NCBI GenBank assembly: GCA_028101965.1
Contig: JAOHMI010000013.1
Coordinates: forward strand, 1-43,081
Reading direction: 5' to 3'
DNA length: 43,081 nucleotides
DNA from: Bacteriovoracaceae bacterium
GTDB lineage: Bacteria > Bdellovibrionota > Bacteriovoracia > Bacteriovoracales > Bacteriovoracaceae
Under the pieces are notes generated by a model. That model was given only the letters and a program-made list of their open reading frames with translations. It did no database searches and was not told the origin of the DNA. Below are positions 35,292 through 43,081 of this stretch, piece by piece. Made by a program: the position numbers and the translations under genes. The stretch's first letter is position 1. Every line of letters starts with the position of its first letter.

Positions 35292-35319
35292 AGTATACTG
35301 ATACGGTTTTAGAATTCAA
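35292..35319 (-). promoter_or_regulatory. Promoter of the mevalonate operon
   Basis: On the minus strand, -35 TTGAAT (complement of 35314-35319), a 16-base spacer and -10 TATACT (complement of 35292-35297) lie 25-52 bases before the ATG at 35267. All seven downstream genes are on the same strand with gaps of 22 bases or less. Confidence 0.55.
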
Positions 35320-35449
35320 GCCACTACTACTCTAAACAAAAGTTCAGAGATAATTCTAAGAGTTATCTGCCAACCGAAACTCAAATAAGACGGCTATATT
35401 ATCTATTAAGTGACTATTAAATTTTAAAGAACTATGCTAATAAAAGAAG

Positions 35450-36571
35450 ATGAAAAAGTATAATTACTTTTTAGTCTGCCCTCTTAATATTGAGCAATTA
35501 TTAGAGCAAGAACTAATCATCAAATGGAAACTAGCGTTTCCCCAAACAGAAGTCCCCTCTTATAAACTTCTAACAGGTGGCATTGAGTGCCAAATAAGCC
35601 CAAAACAGATGAAAAGTTTTCTGGGTTTTCTTAAACTTCCCTCAAAGGTACTTAGAAGACTAATGCTCAATGAGAAGTGCTTTGGAGAAGAACAATTTGA
35701 TTCATTGGTCAGACAAATTCCTTGGAATAATTTTAAAATTGGTCCAAAGACAAAGATAAATGTATCAAGTCAAAGTTCAAGGATTTATCACAAAAAGAAA
35801 ATATCTCAAAAAATTAGTACCATCTTCGAAAGTCTAGGCTTTAAAAACCCCTCAAGTAATCAGGATCAAGATGCCTATGAGGTTCTTTTTAGACTTGAAA
35901 ACAATCGATTAAGTATATCTCTTAATCAATATGAAAAGCTCTACCATAGAGGACTTCACCCATTAGTAGGAAAAGCTCCTATGAGAGAGCATATTGCTGC
36001 ATCATGCTTTTTCCTCTTGTACCAGCTCGCACCTAAACTATTTTCCCCAGAGCTTTCGTCGAAAAAAGAGAGACAAATTATTGACCCTTTTTGTGGGTCA
36101 GCAACACTTCTCTCAGAGAGTTTTTACTTTTTCTTCAATAAAACGATTAACCAATTTTACTCTGCCCCTATGAATACAAAAAACCTTTCATTAGTTGGGA
36201 TCGATAGAGATCTAAAGAAAATTGAAGCTAACCAAGAATTCTTTGCCAGTTTACCTCAATTCAAATTCTATCGCAGTTCCATTACCGACAAGGTCAGTCC
36301 GGTTTCCATCGAGCAAGATAAAATTCGAATAGTCATTTCTAATCCACCATTTTTTAAACGGCTGAATGAAAAAAGCCATATTAAGCCCATACAGCTATTA
36401 AATATAGTTCTGGAAAAGTACCGGCCCGATTACCTTTGTTTTATCTACCCAGTTGAAGAATCATTCCCAGAAAAAGTCACTTATTATGCACAGGTAAAAA
36501 AAGCAAAAATTAATTTTTCTGGAATAAAGTGTTATATTTATATATATAAGAATGAGAAAAATGAATATTAG
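35450..36571 (+). CDS. RlmL/RlmK-like rRNA methyltransferase with THUMP-type N-terminus
   Basis: 373 residues. The N-terminal part (about 1-165) is THUMP-like, ending in SISLNQYEKLYHRGLHPLVGKAPMREHIAA, typical of the RlmL/TrmN class. The methyltransferase domain has DPFCGSATLLSESFYF (SAM loop), LVGIDRDLKKIEAN and the catalytic NPPFF motif. Expected to methylate guanine N2 in 23S rRNA or a tRNA; the exact target is unknown. AGAAG is the only ribosome-binding site candidate. No convincing promoter in the 182 bases shared with the mevalonate operon. Confidence 0.9.
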   Translation: MKKYNYFLVCPLNIEQLLEQELIIKWKLAFPQTEVPSYKLLTGGIECQISPKQMKSFLGFLKLPSKVLRRLMLNEKCFGEEQFDSLVRQIPWNNFKIGPKTKINVSSQSSRIYHKKKISQKISTIFESLGFKNPSSNQDQDAYEVLFRLENNRLSISLNQYEKLYHRGLHPLVGKAPMREHIAASCFFLLYQLAPKLFSPELSSKKERQIIDPFCGSATLLSESFYFFFNKTINQFYSAPMNTKNLSLVGIDRDLKKIEANQEFFASLPQFKFYRSSITDKVSPVSIEQDKIRIVISNPPFFKRLNEKSHIKPIQLLNIVLEKYRPDYLCFIYPVEESFPEKVTYYAQVKKAKINFSGIKCYIYIYKNEKNEY

Positions 36572-36657
36572 TACCAAATTTTATTTATAATTAAATCTTA
36601 TTCATTAAGAAATAAGTTTGGTTTAATCATAGATTTGGACCCCAAAGAGGATACGGT

Positions 36658-37299
36658 GTGAAAGATAAAAACTTTTTAAATGCAAAAATTATTTCATTTG
36701 AAGGAATTGAGGCATGTGGTAAGTCCACCCAAATTGAACTGTTAAAAGAATACCTCGATGAAAATAAAATAACTTATCTAGCCTTAAGAGAACCTGGGTC
36801 TAATGACACAGCTGAAAAAATTCGAGACCTCCTCTTAAATAAAGATTTAAAGAAAGATCCCCTTACTGAAATTTTATTATTTATGGCCGCGAGAAGAGAA
36901 CTTTTTATTGATCAAATCGTACCTAATTTGAATAAAAAGAAAGTTTTCATCCTCGATCGATCGATTGATTCAACTTTAGTTTATCAAGCTATGGCGCATG
37001 ACTTAGACTGGGAATACTTTTATGGTCTTCATGAAGAATTAAATTTATGTATCGTCCCCCATCGAACTTTTTACTTTCAGATGAATTATGAAAACAGTAT
37101 TGAAAGACAAAAAACTAGAAACCAAGAACAAGATTATTTTGAACAAAAACCAAAAAGATATTATACAAAGCTTATATCCGGTTACGACTACTTAAGTCAA
37201 AGGTTCCCTGACCGTTTTGTCACCATTAATGCAGACGAAACAATCCAGTCCATTTCCACCAAAGTAAGAAAAGTTGTCATGGAACTATTAGATCGCTAA
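36658..37299 (+). CDS. tmk: Thymidylate kinase
   Basis: 213 residues, GTG start at 36658 with AGAGGAT upstream. P-loop FEGIEACGKSTQ (14-25), dTMP-binding REPGSNDTAEKIRDLLL and DRSIDSTLVYQ identify it. The usual FEGxDGxGKST is varied (EAC in place of DGA/EGA). It phosphorylates dTMP to dTDP. It is followed by the delta'-like gene and ricT, a tmk-holB-ricT order also known from Bacillus. Confidence 0.96.
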   Translation: MKDKNFLNAKIISFEGIEACGKSTQIELLKEYLDENKITYLALREPGSNDTAEKIRDLLLNKDLKKDPLTEILLFMAARRELFIDQIVPNLNKKKVFILDRSIDSTLVYQAMAHDLDWEYFYGLHEELNLCIVPHRTFYFQMNYENSIERQKTRNQEQDYFEQKPKRYYTKLISGYDYLSQRFPDRFVTINADETIQSISTKVRKVVMELLDR

Positions 37300-37359
37300 T
37301 TTTTACCTCTAGCGCACAAGCTTAAATCTCTTTACAATAGAGTTCCCTATGTTAGATTT

Positions 37360-38112
37360 GTGGGCATGAACTTCCAGTTTAAACAAATTTTATTAAACAA
37401 ATATCAAACCGATCAAATACCAAATTTTCTCATACTGCATGGGCCTGTTCACAATTTTAAATTTGATCAAGCATTACAAATGTGGATTGATAAACTTCTT
37501 TTAGAAATTATCCAATCGAGTCAAAGTTCAGCTTCTCCCAATGAACACCCAGATGTTTTATTTATAAATCAAAAAAATGACAAATCCTCATTAATCAAAA
37601 CAGCCGACTTGGGACCATTAAAAGATTTTCTAAAATTTCGTCCATACTCCCTCAAACGAAAATTTATTATAATACGAGATATTTATACACAACAGATGAC
37701 AGTTTTAAATAAGTTATTAAAGGTTCTCGAAGATGCTCCTATTCCGTTAACCATACTGGCCACTAATCCAAACTCAGTCACATCAATTCCTACAATTAAA
37801 AGTAGGGCAATTCATTTTCGTTTTAATCAAAAAGATCTCGAATGCTACCTTGATAAAGAAACCATGCCAGAAAAGGCTAAAGACCACCCGCATTTTGATT
37901 CTATTCCAAATATCCAATCCGATTATAAAAGCCTAAATCCAGTAGAATTAGCAGATTTTTTTGAAACTCTGGTCAAAAGTGCTACGAATCAAAATTATAG
38001 CTCTTATCAGCAAATCTTAGAAATTTTCAAAAACCATCAAACAGACAAAAATTACAACCTTACAAGAGGCTTTACTTCCTTTTTGACTCACCAACTAATA
38101 AAAAACCCTTAA
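37360..38112 (+). CDS. holB: DNA polymerase III delta' subunit-like protein
   Basis: 250 residues, starting GTG at 37360 or ATG at 37366. Features of clamp-loader delta'/HolB: FLILHGPVHN in place of the usual HAYLF-GP..GK loop, HPDVLFIN, a LLKVLEDAP block (sensor region with LEEPP equivalent) and ILATNPNSVTSIPTIKSRAIHF (SRC-like arginine finger motif as SRA). The Walker A is degenerate, which is normal for delta'. Its place between tmk and ricT supports the call. No clear ribosome-binding site. Confidence 0.87.
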   Translation: MGMNFQFKQILLNKYQTDQIPNFLILHGPVHNFKFDQALQMWIDKLLLEIIQSSQSSASPNEHPDVLFINQKNDKSSLIKTADLGPLKDFLKFRPYSLKRKFIIIRDIYTQQMTVLNKLLKVLEDAPIPLTILATNPNSVTSIPTIKSRAIHFRFNQKDLECYLDKETMPEKAKDHPHFDSIPNIQSDYKSLNPVELADFFETLVKSATNQNYSSYQQILEIFKNHQTDKNYNLTRGFTSFLTHQLIKNP

Positions 38113-38242
38113 AAATCGAGCAAATTATACTCAAATCGCAACTGTGGGTGCTGACAGAGTAAATTGTGGTTTATATATTCCCTATTATATTTGAGAAATA
38201 ATGTGATACCTATTGATTCAATAATTTTGAGGGTCAACATAC

Positions 38243-38272
38243 TTGTAAATCAAATTGGTAAGGGTATATACT
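38243..38272 (+). promoter_or_regulatory. Promoter of ricT
   Basis: -35 TTGTAA (38243-38248), 18-base spacer and -10 TATACT (38267-38272) lie upstream of ricT; transcription would start near 38279, with AGGAAAAAG before the ATG at 38306. It gives ricT expression independent of tmk-holB. Confidence 0.45.
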
Positions 38273-38305
38273 AACTAGTCTCTATTAATAGGAAAAAGTA
38301 CTAAA

Positions 38306-39766
38306 ATGAATGAAGAAATAATAAGTGAAGATAATAATAACGAAATCGAAGTTAAAGAAACCACTGCTGTCGCCAAGGACATTAAAGAAAAAAAATCTAG
38401 CCGCTTTAAAGATGGGCAGGATCTTTCCTTAGTTCGTGTTCGATTTCCAGGCCATGCGAAATCTCTTCCTTTTTTATATGGGAGACTTCCCATTCAGTAT
38501 GGACAAAAAGTTGTGGCCATGTCGGAAAGAGGAATGGCCGTAGGCTATATTAACTCTTTTCCCTATAAAACCATCTATAAGGAAAGTGATCACAAAGATC
38601 TTAAGTTCATAAAAAAAATCGCCTCAGATGAAGATATATCTCAGGAAATTGAAGCGTATAAGCAAGAAAAAAAATTTGAAACAACTTGTGCAGACCTTAT
38701 TGAAAAACACGAACTAAAAATGCAATTAACTCATGTTGAGTTTACGCAATTTGGAAAAAAAGTAGTTTTCTATTTTTACGCTCCGGCAAGAGTCGACTTT
38801 AGAGGCTTAGTCAAAGATTTAGTTACAGAATTAAAATTAAGAATTGAATTAAGGCAGATTTCGATTCGTGATCGTGCGGCTTCCATTGGTTCTTTAGGTC
38901 CTTGTGGTAGAGAGCTTTGCTGCTCCTCTTTCTTATCGCGTTATGGACATACACATATTCGGATGGCCAAGAATCAAAACCTTTCTTTTTCTGGAGGTAA
39001 AATTAATGGAGTTTGTAGTCAACCAAAGTGTTGCCTTGGATATGAAGAAGAGGTTTATGCTGAAAAAAGAACCTTATTACCTAAAGAAGACCACATAATA
39101 AAAACCTTTGACGGAGAAATTGGGAAGGTCACCAGACTCCATTTGATAATCGATCAATTCGAGATGCTTACAACTAAAGGCTCAATCAAAAAATACTCTG
39201 CAAGTATGTATGATACAGAAATGAATGATTATAATTTTCCGCAAAAGTTTGACCACATCGAATTTGACAATAGAACAGTTATTGGACTTGACGAAGATGA
39301 GGAAGATAAAAAAGAGGAACGTGAGCAAAACCTTTCAAATTGGGAGAAGCAAGGCAAAACAGAAGCATTAAGTATATATAATAAACTTTTTGAAGAATAT
39401 GAGTTTTTTAACTTATACAAAAAAGACGAAGACAAGCCACTAGATGCTAAAACAAATGAATCAGAAAGTTCTCAAACAGAAGAAGTTAAGACTACGGAGT
39501 TGACTCAAGAAGAAAGTTCAGAAAAGAAGGATGTTAAGGTTTATTACTCAAAAGAAGAAGATAACACTAAATCTGATGAGGATGCCCCTCTAAATCAAGA
39601 GCAGCGCGAAGCATCGAAATCAACGGAAGAATCTTCAAATACTAATGGGCGAAAGCATAATCATAGAAGAAGAAACGGACAGAATCGAAACAAACGCCAT
39701 CATTCAAATAATAATCGCTCTGGTGGAAATAGAAACTCACACCATAAAAATAATAAACAAAGTTAA
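38306..39766 (+). CDS. ricT: PSP1/RicT family protein with long charged C-terminal tail
   Basis: 486 residues. Residues about 38-260 are the PSP1/RicT domain: LVRVRFPGH, ERGMAVGYI, and the cysteines C200, C205, C206, C237, C242 and C243 (LGPCGRELCC and GVCSQPKCC), which in Bacillus RicT take part in an iron-sulfur centre. RicT there assists RNase Y maturation cuts. The last 140 or so residues are unusual: an acidic region (about 330-455) and then a basic Asn/His/Arg-rich tail from about 450 to the end. Such a tail could bind RNA; this is inference. It follows holB, as in Firmicutes. Confidence 0.92.
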   Translation: MNEEIISEDNNNEIEVKETTAVAKDIKEKKSSRFKDGQDLSLVRVRFPGHAKSLPFLYGRLPIQYGQKVVAMSERGMAVGYINSFPYKTIYKESDHKDLKFIKKIASDEDISQEIEAYKQEKKFETTCADLIEKHELKMQLTHVEFTQFGKKVVFYFYAPARVDFRGLVKDLVTELKLRIELRQISIRDRAASIGSLGPCGRELCCSSFLSRYGHTHIRMAKNQNLSFSGGKINGVCSQPKCCLGYEEEVYAEKRTLLPKEDHIIKTFDGEIGKVTRLHLIIDQFEMLTTKGSIKKYSASMYDTEMNDYNFPQKFDHIEFDNRTVIGLDEDEEDKKEEREQNLSNWEKQGKTEALSIYNKLFEEYEFFNLYKKDEDKPLDAKTNESESSQTEEVKTTELTQEESSEKKDVKVYYSKEEDNTKSDEDAPLNQEQREASKSTEESSNTNGRKHNHRRRNGQNRNKRHHSNNNRSGGNRNSHHKNNKQS

Positions 39767-39860
39767 CCAAATATGATTTAAATGCATAAGACTTGGTCTG
39801 AAATTGATTAGACTAAGAGCACTTGCGTTACATTTTAAATCTTCTATCAAGGATAGGAAT

Positions 39861-41060
39861 TTGGTTAAACTAATCCATACTTCTGACTGGCATTTGGGTA
39901 AGAAGCTCCATCGATTTTCCCGTCGTGATGATCAAATAGCAGCAATGAATTTTTTCTTAAAAGTGGTTAAAGATGAAAATATTAAAGTTTTCATAATAGC
40001 TGGAGACCTTTTTGATCAATTCCGACCAGATTATGTGGCCCTTAATGACCTACTCTCATTTTTAAAGCAATTAATTGAATTGAATTGTTATCCGGTTTTA
40101 ATTACTGGCAATCACGATTCAATCCATTTGTTAGGAGCATTAAACAGCTATTTAAAGAAAGATCAAATTACAATTTTCCATGACTTAATATCTGAAAATG
40201 AAAAAATTATTCAAATAAACAACAAACGAATTCTCTTTAAAGGTTTACCTTATTTTAGAGAAAATCAGCTGCACGAATACTACCTAAAGAATACTATAAC
40301 TAAAGAAGTTCAATGCGAGGCTGAATCTACCGCAATTCCCGATGTTGAAGAGCTTCTTATTCAATACTCAAAAATAAAATGCCCAGAAGAATACGATTAT
40401 TCTATATTTATAGGCCATCATCTTTTTTCTCGCTTTGAGCTTTCAGGATCTGAAGATTCAGTATTTCTTTCCGGTATTGATTCAATAAATTTTAAATCTT
40501 TAGGGCAATTTGATTATTTTGCTTTTGGACATATACATAAATATCAAAAGTTAGAAGAAAATGCTTTTTATAGCGGTAGCCCTATCCCGATAAATTTTGG
40601 TGAGCCTCAGCAAAAATATTATAATATTATTCAGGCAAGTGAAAAGAATGGATGCTTGCAAATAGTAAAATGTGATCTTCCACAATTCCGCCCTCTCTTT
40701 TATATAAAAGCGCAAAGTGACAAAATATTAAAAAAGATTGAATCAATACCGAAGGTATCTATCGGCAATCTTGAGGGTATCGCTGAAATTATGGTAACTC
40801 TTAAAGAGCCTGATCCAACATTACAAGATCAAATTAAAGCAGCTCTTCTTAAAAAGAATATCCAGGTTATCAATTACATCCCTTATTTAGAATCAGATGA
40901 GAGCTTTTATTCTCAAGCAGAATTTGAAAGAATTTATAGCTTAAATATTGATTCACTCTTTCAAGAATACTTCCTATCCAAGTATCCTGAAATTAATGAA
41001 GTTCCAACAAAGTATTTGCAAAAGTTTCAAGACTTAAAACAAGGCCTCGATGAAGTTTAA
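39861..41060 (+). CDS. sbcD: Exonuclease SbcCD nuclease subunit SbcD
   Basis: 399 residues from TTG at 39861, which gives VKLIHTSDWHLGKKL like family N-termini and has AAGGA seven bases upstream; a longer reading from TTG 39804 lacks this. Calcineurin-type phosphoesterase motifs: DWH (D9, H11), AGDLFDQ, TGNHDS, GHHLF and FGHIHK. With SbcC it forms the Mre11-Rad50-type nuclease that opens hairpins and processes double-strand breaks. The end overlaps sbcC by 11 bases. Confidence 0.94.
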   Translation: MVKLIHTSDWHLGKKLHRFSRRDDQIAAMNFFLKVVKDENIKVFIIAGDLFDQFRPDYVALNDLLSFLKQLIELNCYPVLITGNHDSIHLLGALNSYLKKDQITIFHDLISENEKIIQINNKRILFKGLPYFRENQLHEYYLKNTITKEVQCEAESTAIPDVEELLIQYSKIKCPEEYDYSIFIGHHLFSRFELSGSEDSVFLSGIDSINFKSLGQFDYFAFGHIHKYQKLEENAFYSGSPIPINFGEPQQKYYNIIQASEKNGCLQIVKCDLPQFRPLFYIKAQSDKILKKIESIPKVSIGNLEGIAEIMVTLKEPDPTLQDQIKAALLKKNIQVINYIPYLESDESFYSQAEFERIYSLNIDSLFQEYFLSKYPEINEVPTKYLQKFQDLKQGLDEV

Positions 41061-43081
41061 AAAACTCTACTTGAATCAAATTACTAGCTACCGAAAGCAA
41101 ACACTTATCGATTTCGACCAGGTAACTCATCAAAATCTTTTTATAATTTCTGGTGATACCGGTTCAGGAAAATCCACCATTCTTAATTCGATAACTTTTG
41201 CTCTGTTTGGGAAATGCCACCAAAGTAACATTAATCATATTGATCTAATCTCCTTAGGTATGCCTCAAGGTGAAATAAAATTAATTTTTCAGCATGAAGA
41301 CAAATTCTATTCCGCCGAAGTCCTTATTCGATGTAAGACGAAATCAGGAAAAATACTTAAGGTCCCGAAGGTATCAAGAAGTATTTATCAAAGAGAAACC
41401 GCATCAATAAATTCGCAAATTATAAAATCCTATTCTACTTTAGATGAAATCATTGACTTAAGTTTTGATCAATTCTCAAATTCAGTAATATTAAATCAAG
41501 GAAAATTCAATCAGTTCTTATTCTCTACTTTTACCAAAAGAAAAGAAATACTCGAAGAGTTTTACAACTCTTTTAATTTACAATCAATCTCGCAAAATCT
41601 TTTTATCGAATTAAAGCTTTTAAATGAAAAAACAGGAAATTTAACTTCTCAAAAAGAAAACATAAATTTACAGTTAACCCAATTTCCAGATAACTTAGTA
41701 GCAAGCCAAAATGGCCAATTGAAACTAATCGAAGTTAAGCAAAAGCAGCTCAAAACAAGAAATTCATCATATAATCATTTAAGTGAAATTTTAAATTATA
41801 GTGAAAAACACCATAAAACTAATGATAAATTCATTGCACTACAAATAGAAGTGGCCAAGATAAACGCTAAGCTTTCAGAAGAAAGCAATGCTCATCGAAA
41901 ACTATCTGACACTCACAAAATAAAGCATCAACGTATTTCAGCTGAAGAGCAGAAATGTTTAGAAGGGATCAAGCAAGAAAACGAATTAAATATACAAAAG
42001 CAAACGATTCTTGGAAAAGAAGCTGTGCTTAAAAATCTAGAAAACCAACGAAGAAATAAGCGGCATGAACAAACTCAAGATCAACAAACAAAGTATGACC
42101 GAGAGCAATCTCTCTCCACTCTCCTTAAGGAAATAGGATTAAAAAAACATCATACTAAGCTGAAAACATATTTCTTAAATAAAGAAAGGGTTGAATGTTT
42201 AAAAACAATATCTGCCCTTAATCTATCTTTATGGAACAAAGAGCAAGAAATACAGAAAATTAAGTCAAATCAGCAGCAAGTTCAAAATCAAATACAAATT
42301 GAATCCAGTAATGCTCAAGTGCTGAATTCTGCTGAATCACTGGTTAATTTTGACATAAACGATAAGGAATATCATGAAACAAAAGAAAGGATTATTGAAT
42401 TAAACTCAAAAATAAAAATTGCTCAAAAGAACTTTGAGGCTGCAAATACGTTGAAAGAATCTCAATATTCACTTTTTGAAAAAACGGAAACATTATTAAA
42501 TCATAAAGTATCGATTAAAAAGATAAACTTCCTTAAAGATGCCTTTAATGATTATTTGATTGGAGTATTTAAGAACAAAATTTCCCATGAGTCCAAACAA
42601 AAAGGAGAATGCTTAATATGTCACTCGCCTATTAAAGGTAATTTAGAAACAAATCATGAGGAAAAACAATTCATCCCGATGAACGAATTTTCTCGCATCG
42701 AAGAAATCCAAGAAAATATTGCTAAATTAGCAGAAATGGAAAAAGAAATAGCCAAGGCCACTGCATATTCTCTTGATTTAAAACAGCTGGAGAAAGATTT
42801 ATTAGTTGAATCAAGTAAGCTGAAAGAAATACACATCAAAATTAAAGATGCTCAAGAAATAAAGGCAAATTTAAAGTCTATCCAAGCGATATGCCTTCGT
42901 TACCAAGAACAAATTCTCCAATGCCACACAATAACTAAAACAAAAGAGATCGAATATAAAAACATAAAAAACAAACTTAAGTATATTATCTCCAATGAAA
43001 TCTCGCTGTATAAGCTCTATTATTCATCGGGTATTTTATTTAAGATGACTTCCAATTTAGATAAGATTGAAAAATTCCTTA
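41050..43081 (+). CDS. sbcC: Exonuclease SbcCD ATPase subunit SbcC, N-terminal part
   Basis: 677 codons lie in the window and the frame is open to the right edge; no frameshift seen. Walker A is GDTGSGKS (35-42). The Q-loop region FDQFSNSVILNQGKFNQFL starts at about 139. Long coiled-coil segments (about 170-510) lead to the zinc hook CLIC (C521-C524), then the return coiled coil. The signature and Walker B motifs would lie beyond the edge. ATG at 41050 overlaps the sbcD stop, so the two are translationally coupled. ATP binding drives the SbcD nuclease. Confidence 0.95.
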   Translation, partial: MKFKKLYLNQITSYRKQTLIDFDQVTHQNLFIISGDTGSGKSTILNSITFALFGKCHQSNINHIDLISLGMPQGEIKLIFQHEDKFYSAEVLIRCKTKSGKILKVPKVSRSIYQRETASINSQIIKSYSTLDEIIDLSFDQFSNSVILNQGKFNQFLFSTFTKRKEILEEFYNSFNLQSISQNLFIELKLLNEKTGNLTSQKENINLQLTQFPDNLVASQNGQLKLIEVKQKQLKTRNSSYNHLSEILNYSEKHHKTNDKFIALQIEVAKINAKLSEESNAHRKLSDTHKIKHQRISAEEQKCLEGIKQENELNIQKQTILGKEAVLKNLENQRRNKRHEQTQDQQTKYDREQSLSTLLKEIGLKKHHTKLKTYFLNKERVECLKTISALNLSLWNKEQEIQKIKSNQQQVQNQIQIESSNAQVLNSAESLVNFDINDKEYHETKERIIELNSKIKIAQKNFEAANTLKESQYSLFEKTETLLNHKVSIKKINFLKDAFNDYLIGVFKNKISHESKQKGECLICHSPIKGNLETNHEEKQFIPMNEFSRIEEIQENIAKLAEMEKEIAKATAYSLDLKQLEKDLLVESSKLKEIHIKIKDAQEIKANLKSIQAICLRYQEQILQCHTITKTKEIEYKNIKNKLKYIISNEISLYKLYYSSGILFKMTSNLDKIEKFL

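Noticed and set aside
1-43081. tRNA, rRNA, transposase or phage genes
   Set aside because: None recognised on either strand in the intergenic sequence or among the proteins.

Overview
The window is low-GC, densely packed bacterial DNA. Overlapping convergent genes and frequent TTG/GTG starts are visible. The gene content fits a marine or sodium-using member of the Bdellovibrionota, most likely the Bacteriovorax/Halobacteriovorax side. The pointers are a Na+-NQR operon, a complete-looking mevalonate gene cluster, DUF3015 and DUF4105 envelope proteins, RicT next to holB, and many secreted proteins without close functional names. This assignment is inference from gene content; no rRNA or tRNA lies in the window to confirm it.

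Layout. 1-6003 (minus): nqrABCDEF followed by the start of an apbE-like lipoprotein, i.e. the sodium-pumping NADH:quinone oxidoreductase and its flavin-attaching enzyme. 6193-11669: an unrecognised soluble protein, a DnaQ-DinG fusion helicase, and a small membrane protein coupled to a HemY-like oxidase. 11664-14962 (minus): an exported-protein group of DUF3015, DUF4105 and a secreted pyroglutamyl-peptidase-like protein, with an intrinsic terminator lying inside the DUF4105 coding start. 15030-17665: CoA-binding protein, MgtC family, gamma-carbonic anhydrase and a ceramidase-like CREST membrane hydrolase. 17664-19651 (minus): a TrxR-like flavoprotein and a peroxiredoxin-glutaredoxin fusion, followed by a MITE-like structured element with 9-bp flanking repeats. 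19797-20570: a Spo0M-like protein.

20696-26251: the most unusual part. Three related secreted cysteine-containing proteins are arranged in tandem, and each is followed by the 3' end of the same outer-membrane protein gene on the other strand. Only the last copy of that outer-membrane gene is intact; the other two are remnants with in-frame stops. The intact gene is preceded in its operon by a longer paralogue.

26334-28578: a small charged protein, thioredoxin reductase (trxB) and a crotonase-fold protein. 28556-35319 (minus): one long operon with a DOMON-like protein, an RsmI-like methyltransferase, type 2 IPP isomerase, class II HMG-CoA reductase, a degenerate GYDIA-type GHMP kinase, diphosphomevalonate decarboxylase and mevalonate kinase. 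Together these would convert HMG-CoA to IPP/DMAPP, except that the only candidate for phosphomevalonate kinase has lost its recognisable ATP-binding motifs.

35450-43081 (plus): an RlmL-like RNA methyltransferase, tmk, a delta'-like holB, ricT, sbcD and the first 677 codons of sbcC, which runs off the window. No tRNA, rRNA, CRISPR array or transposase gene was seen. The only stretches over 300 bases without an intact gene (21485-21812 and 22527-22847) hold the two outer-membrane-gene remnants.
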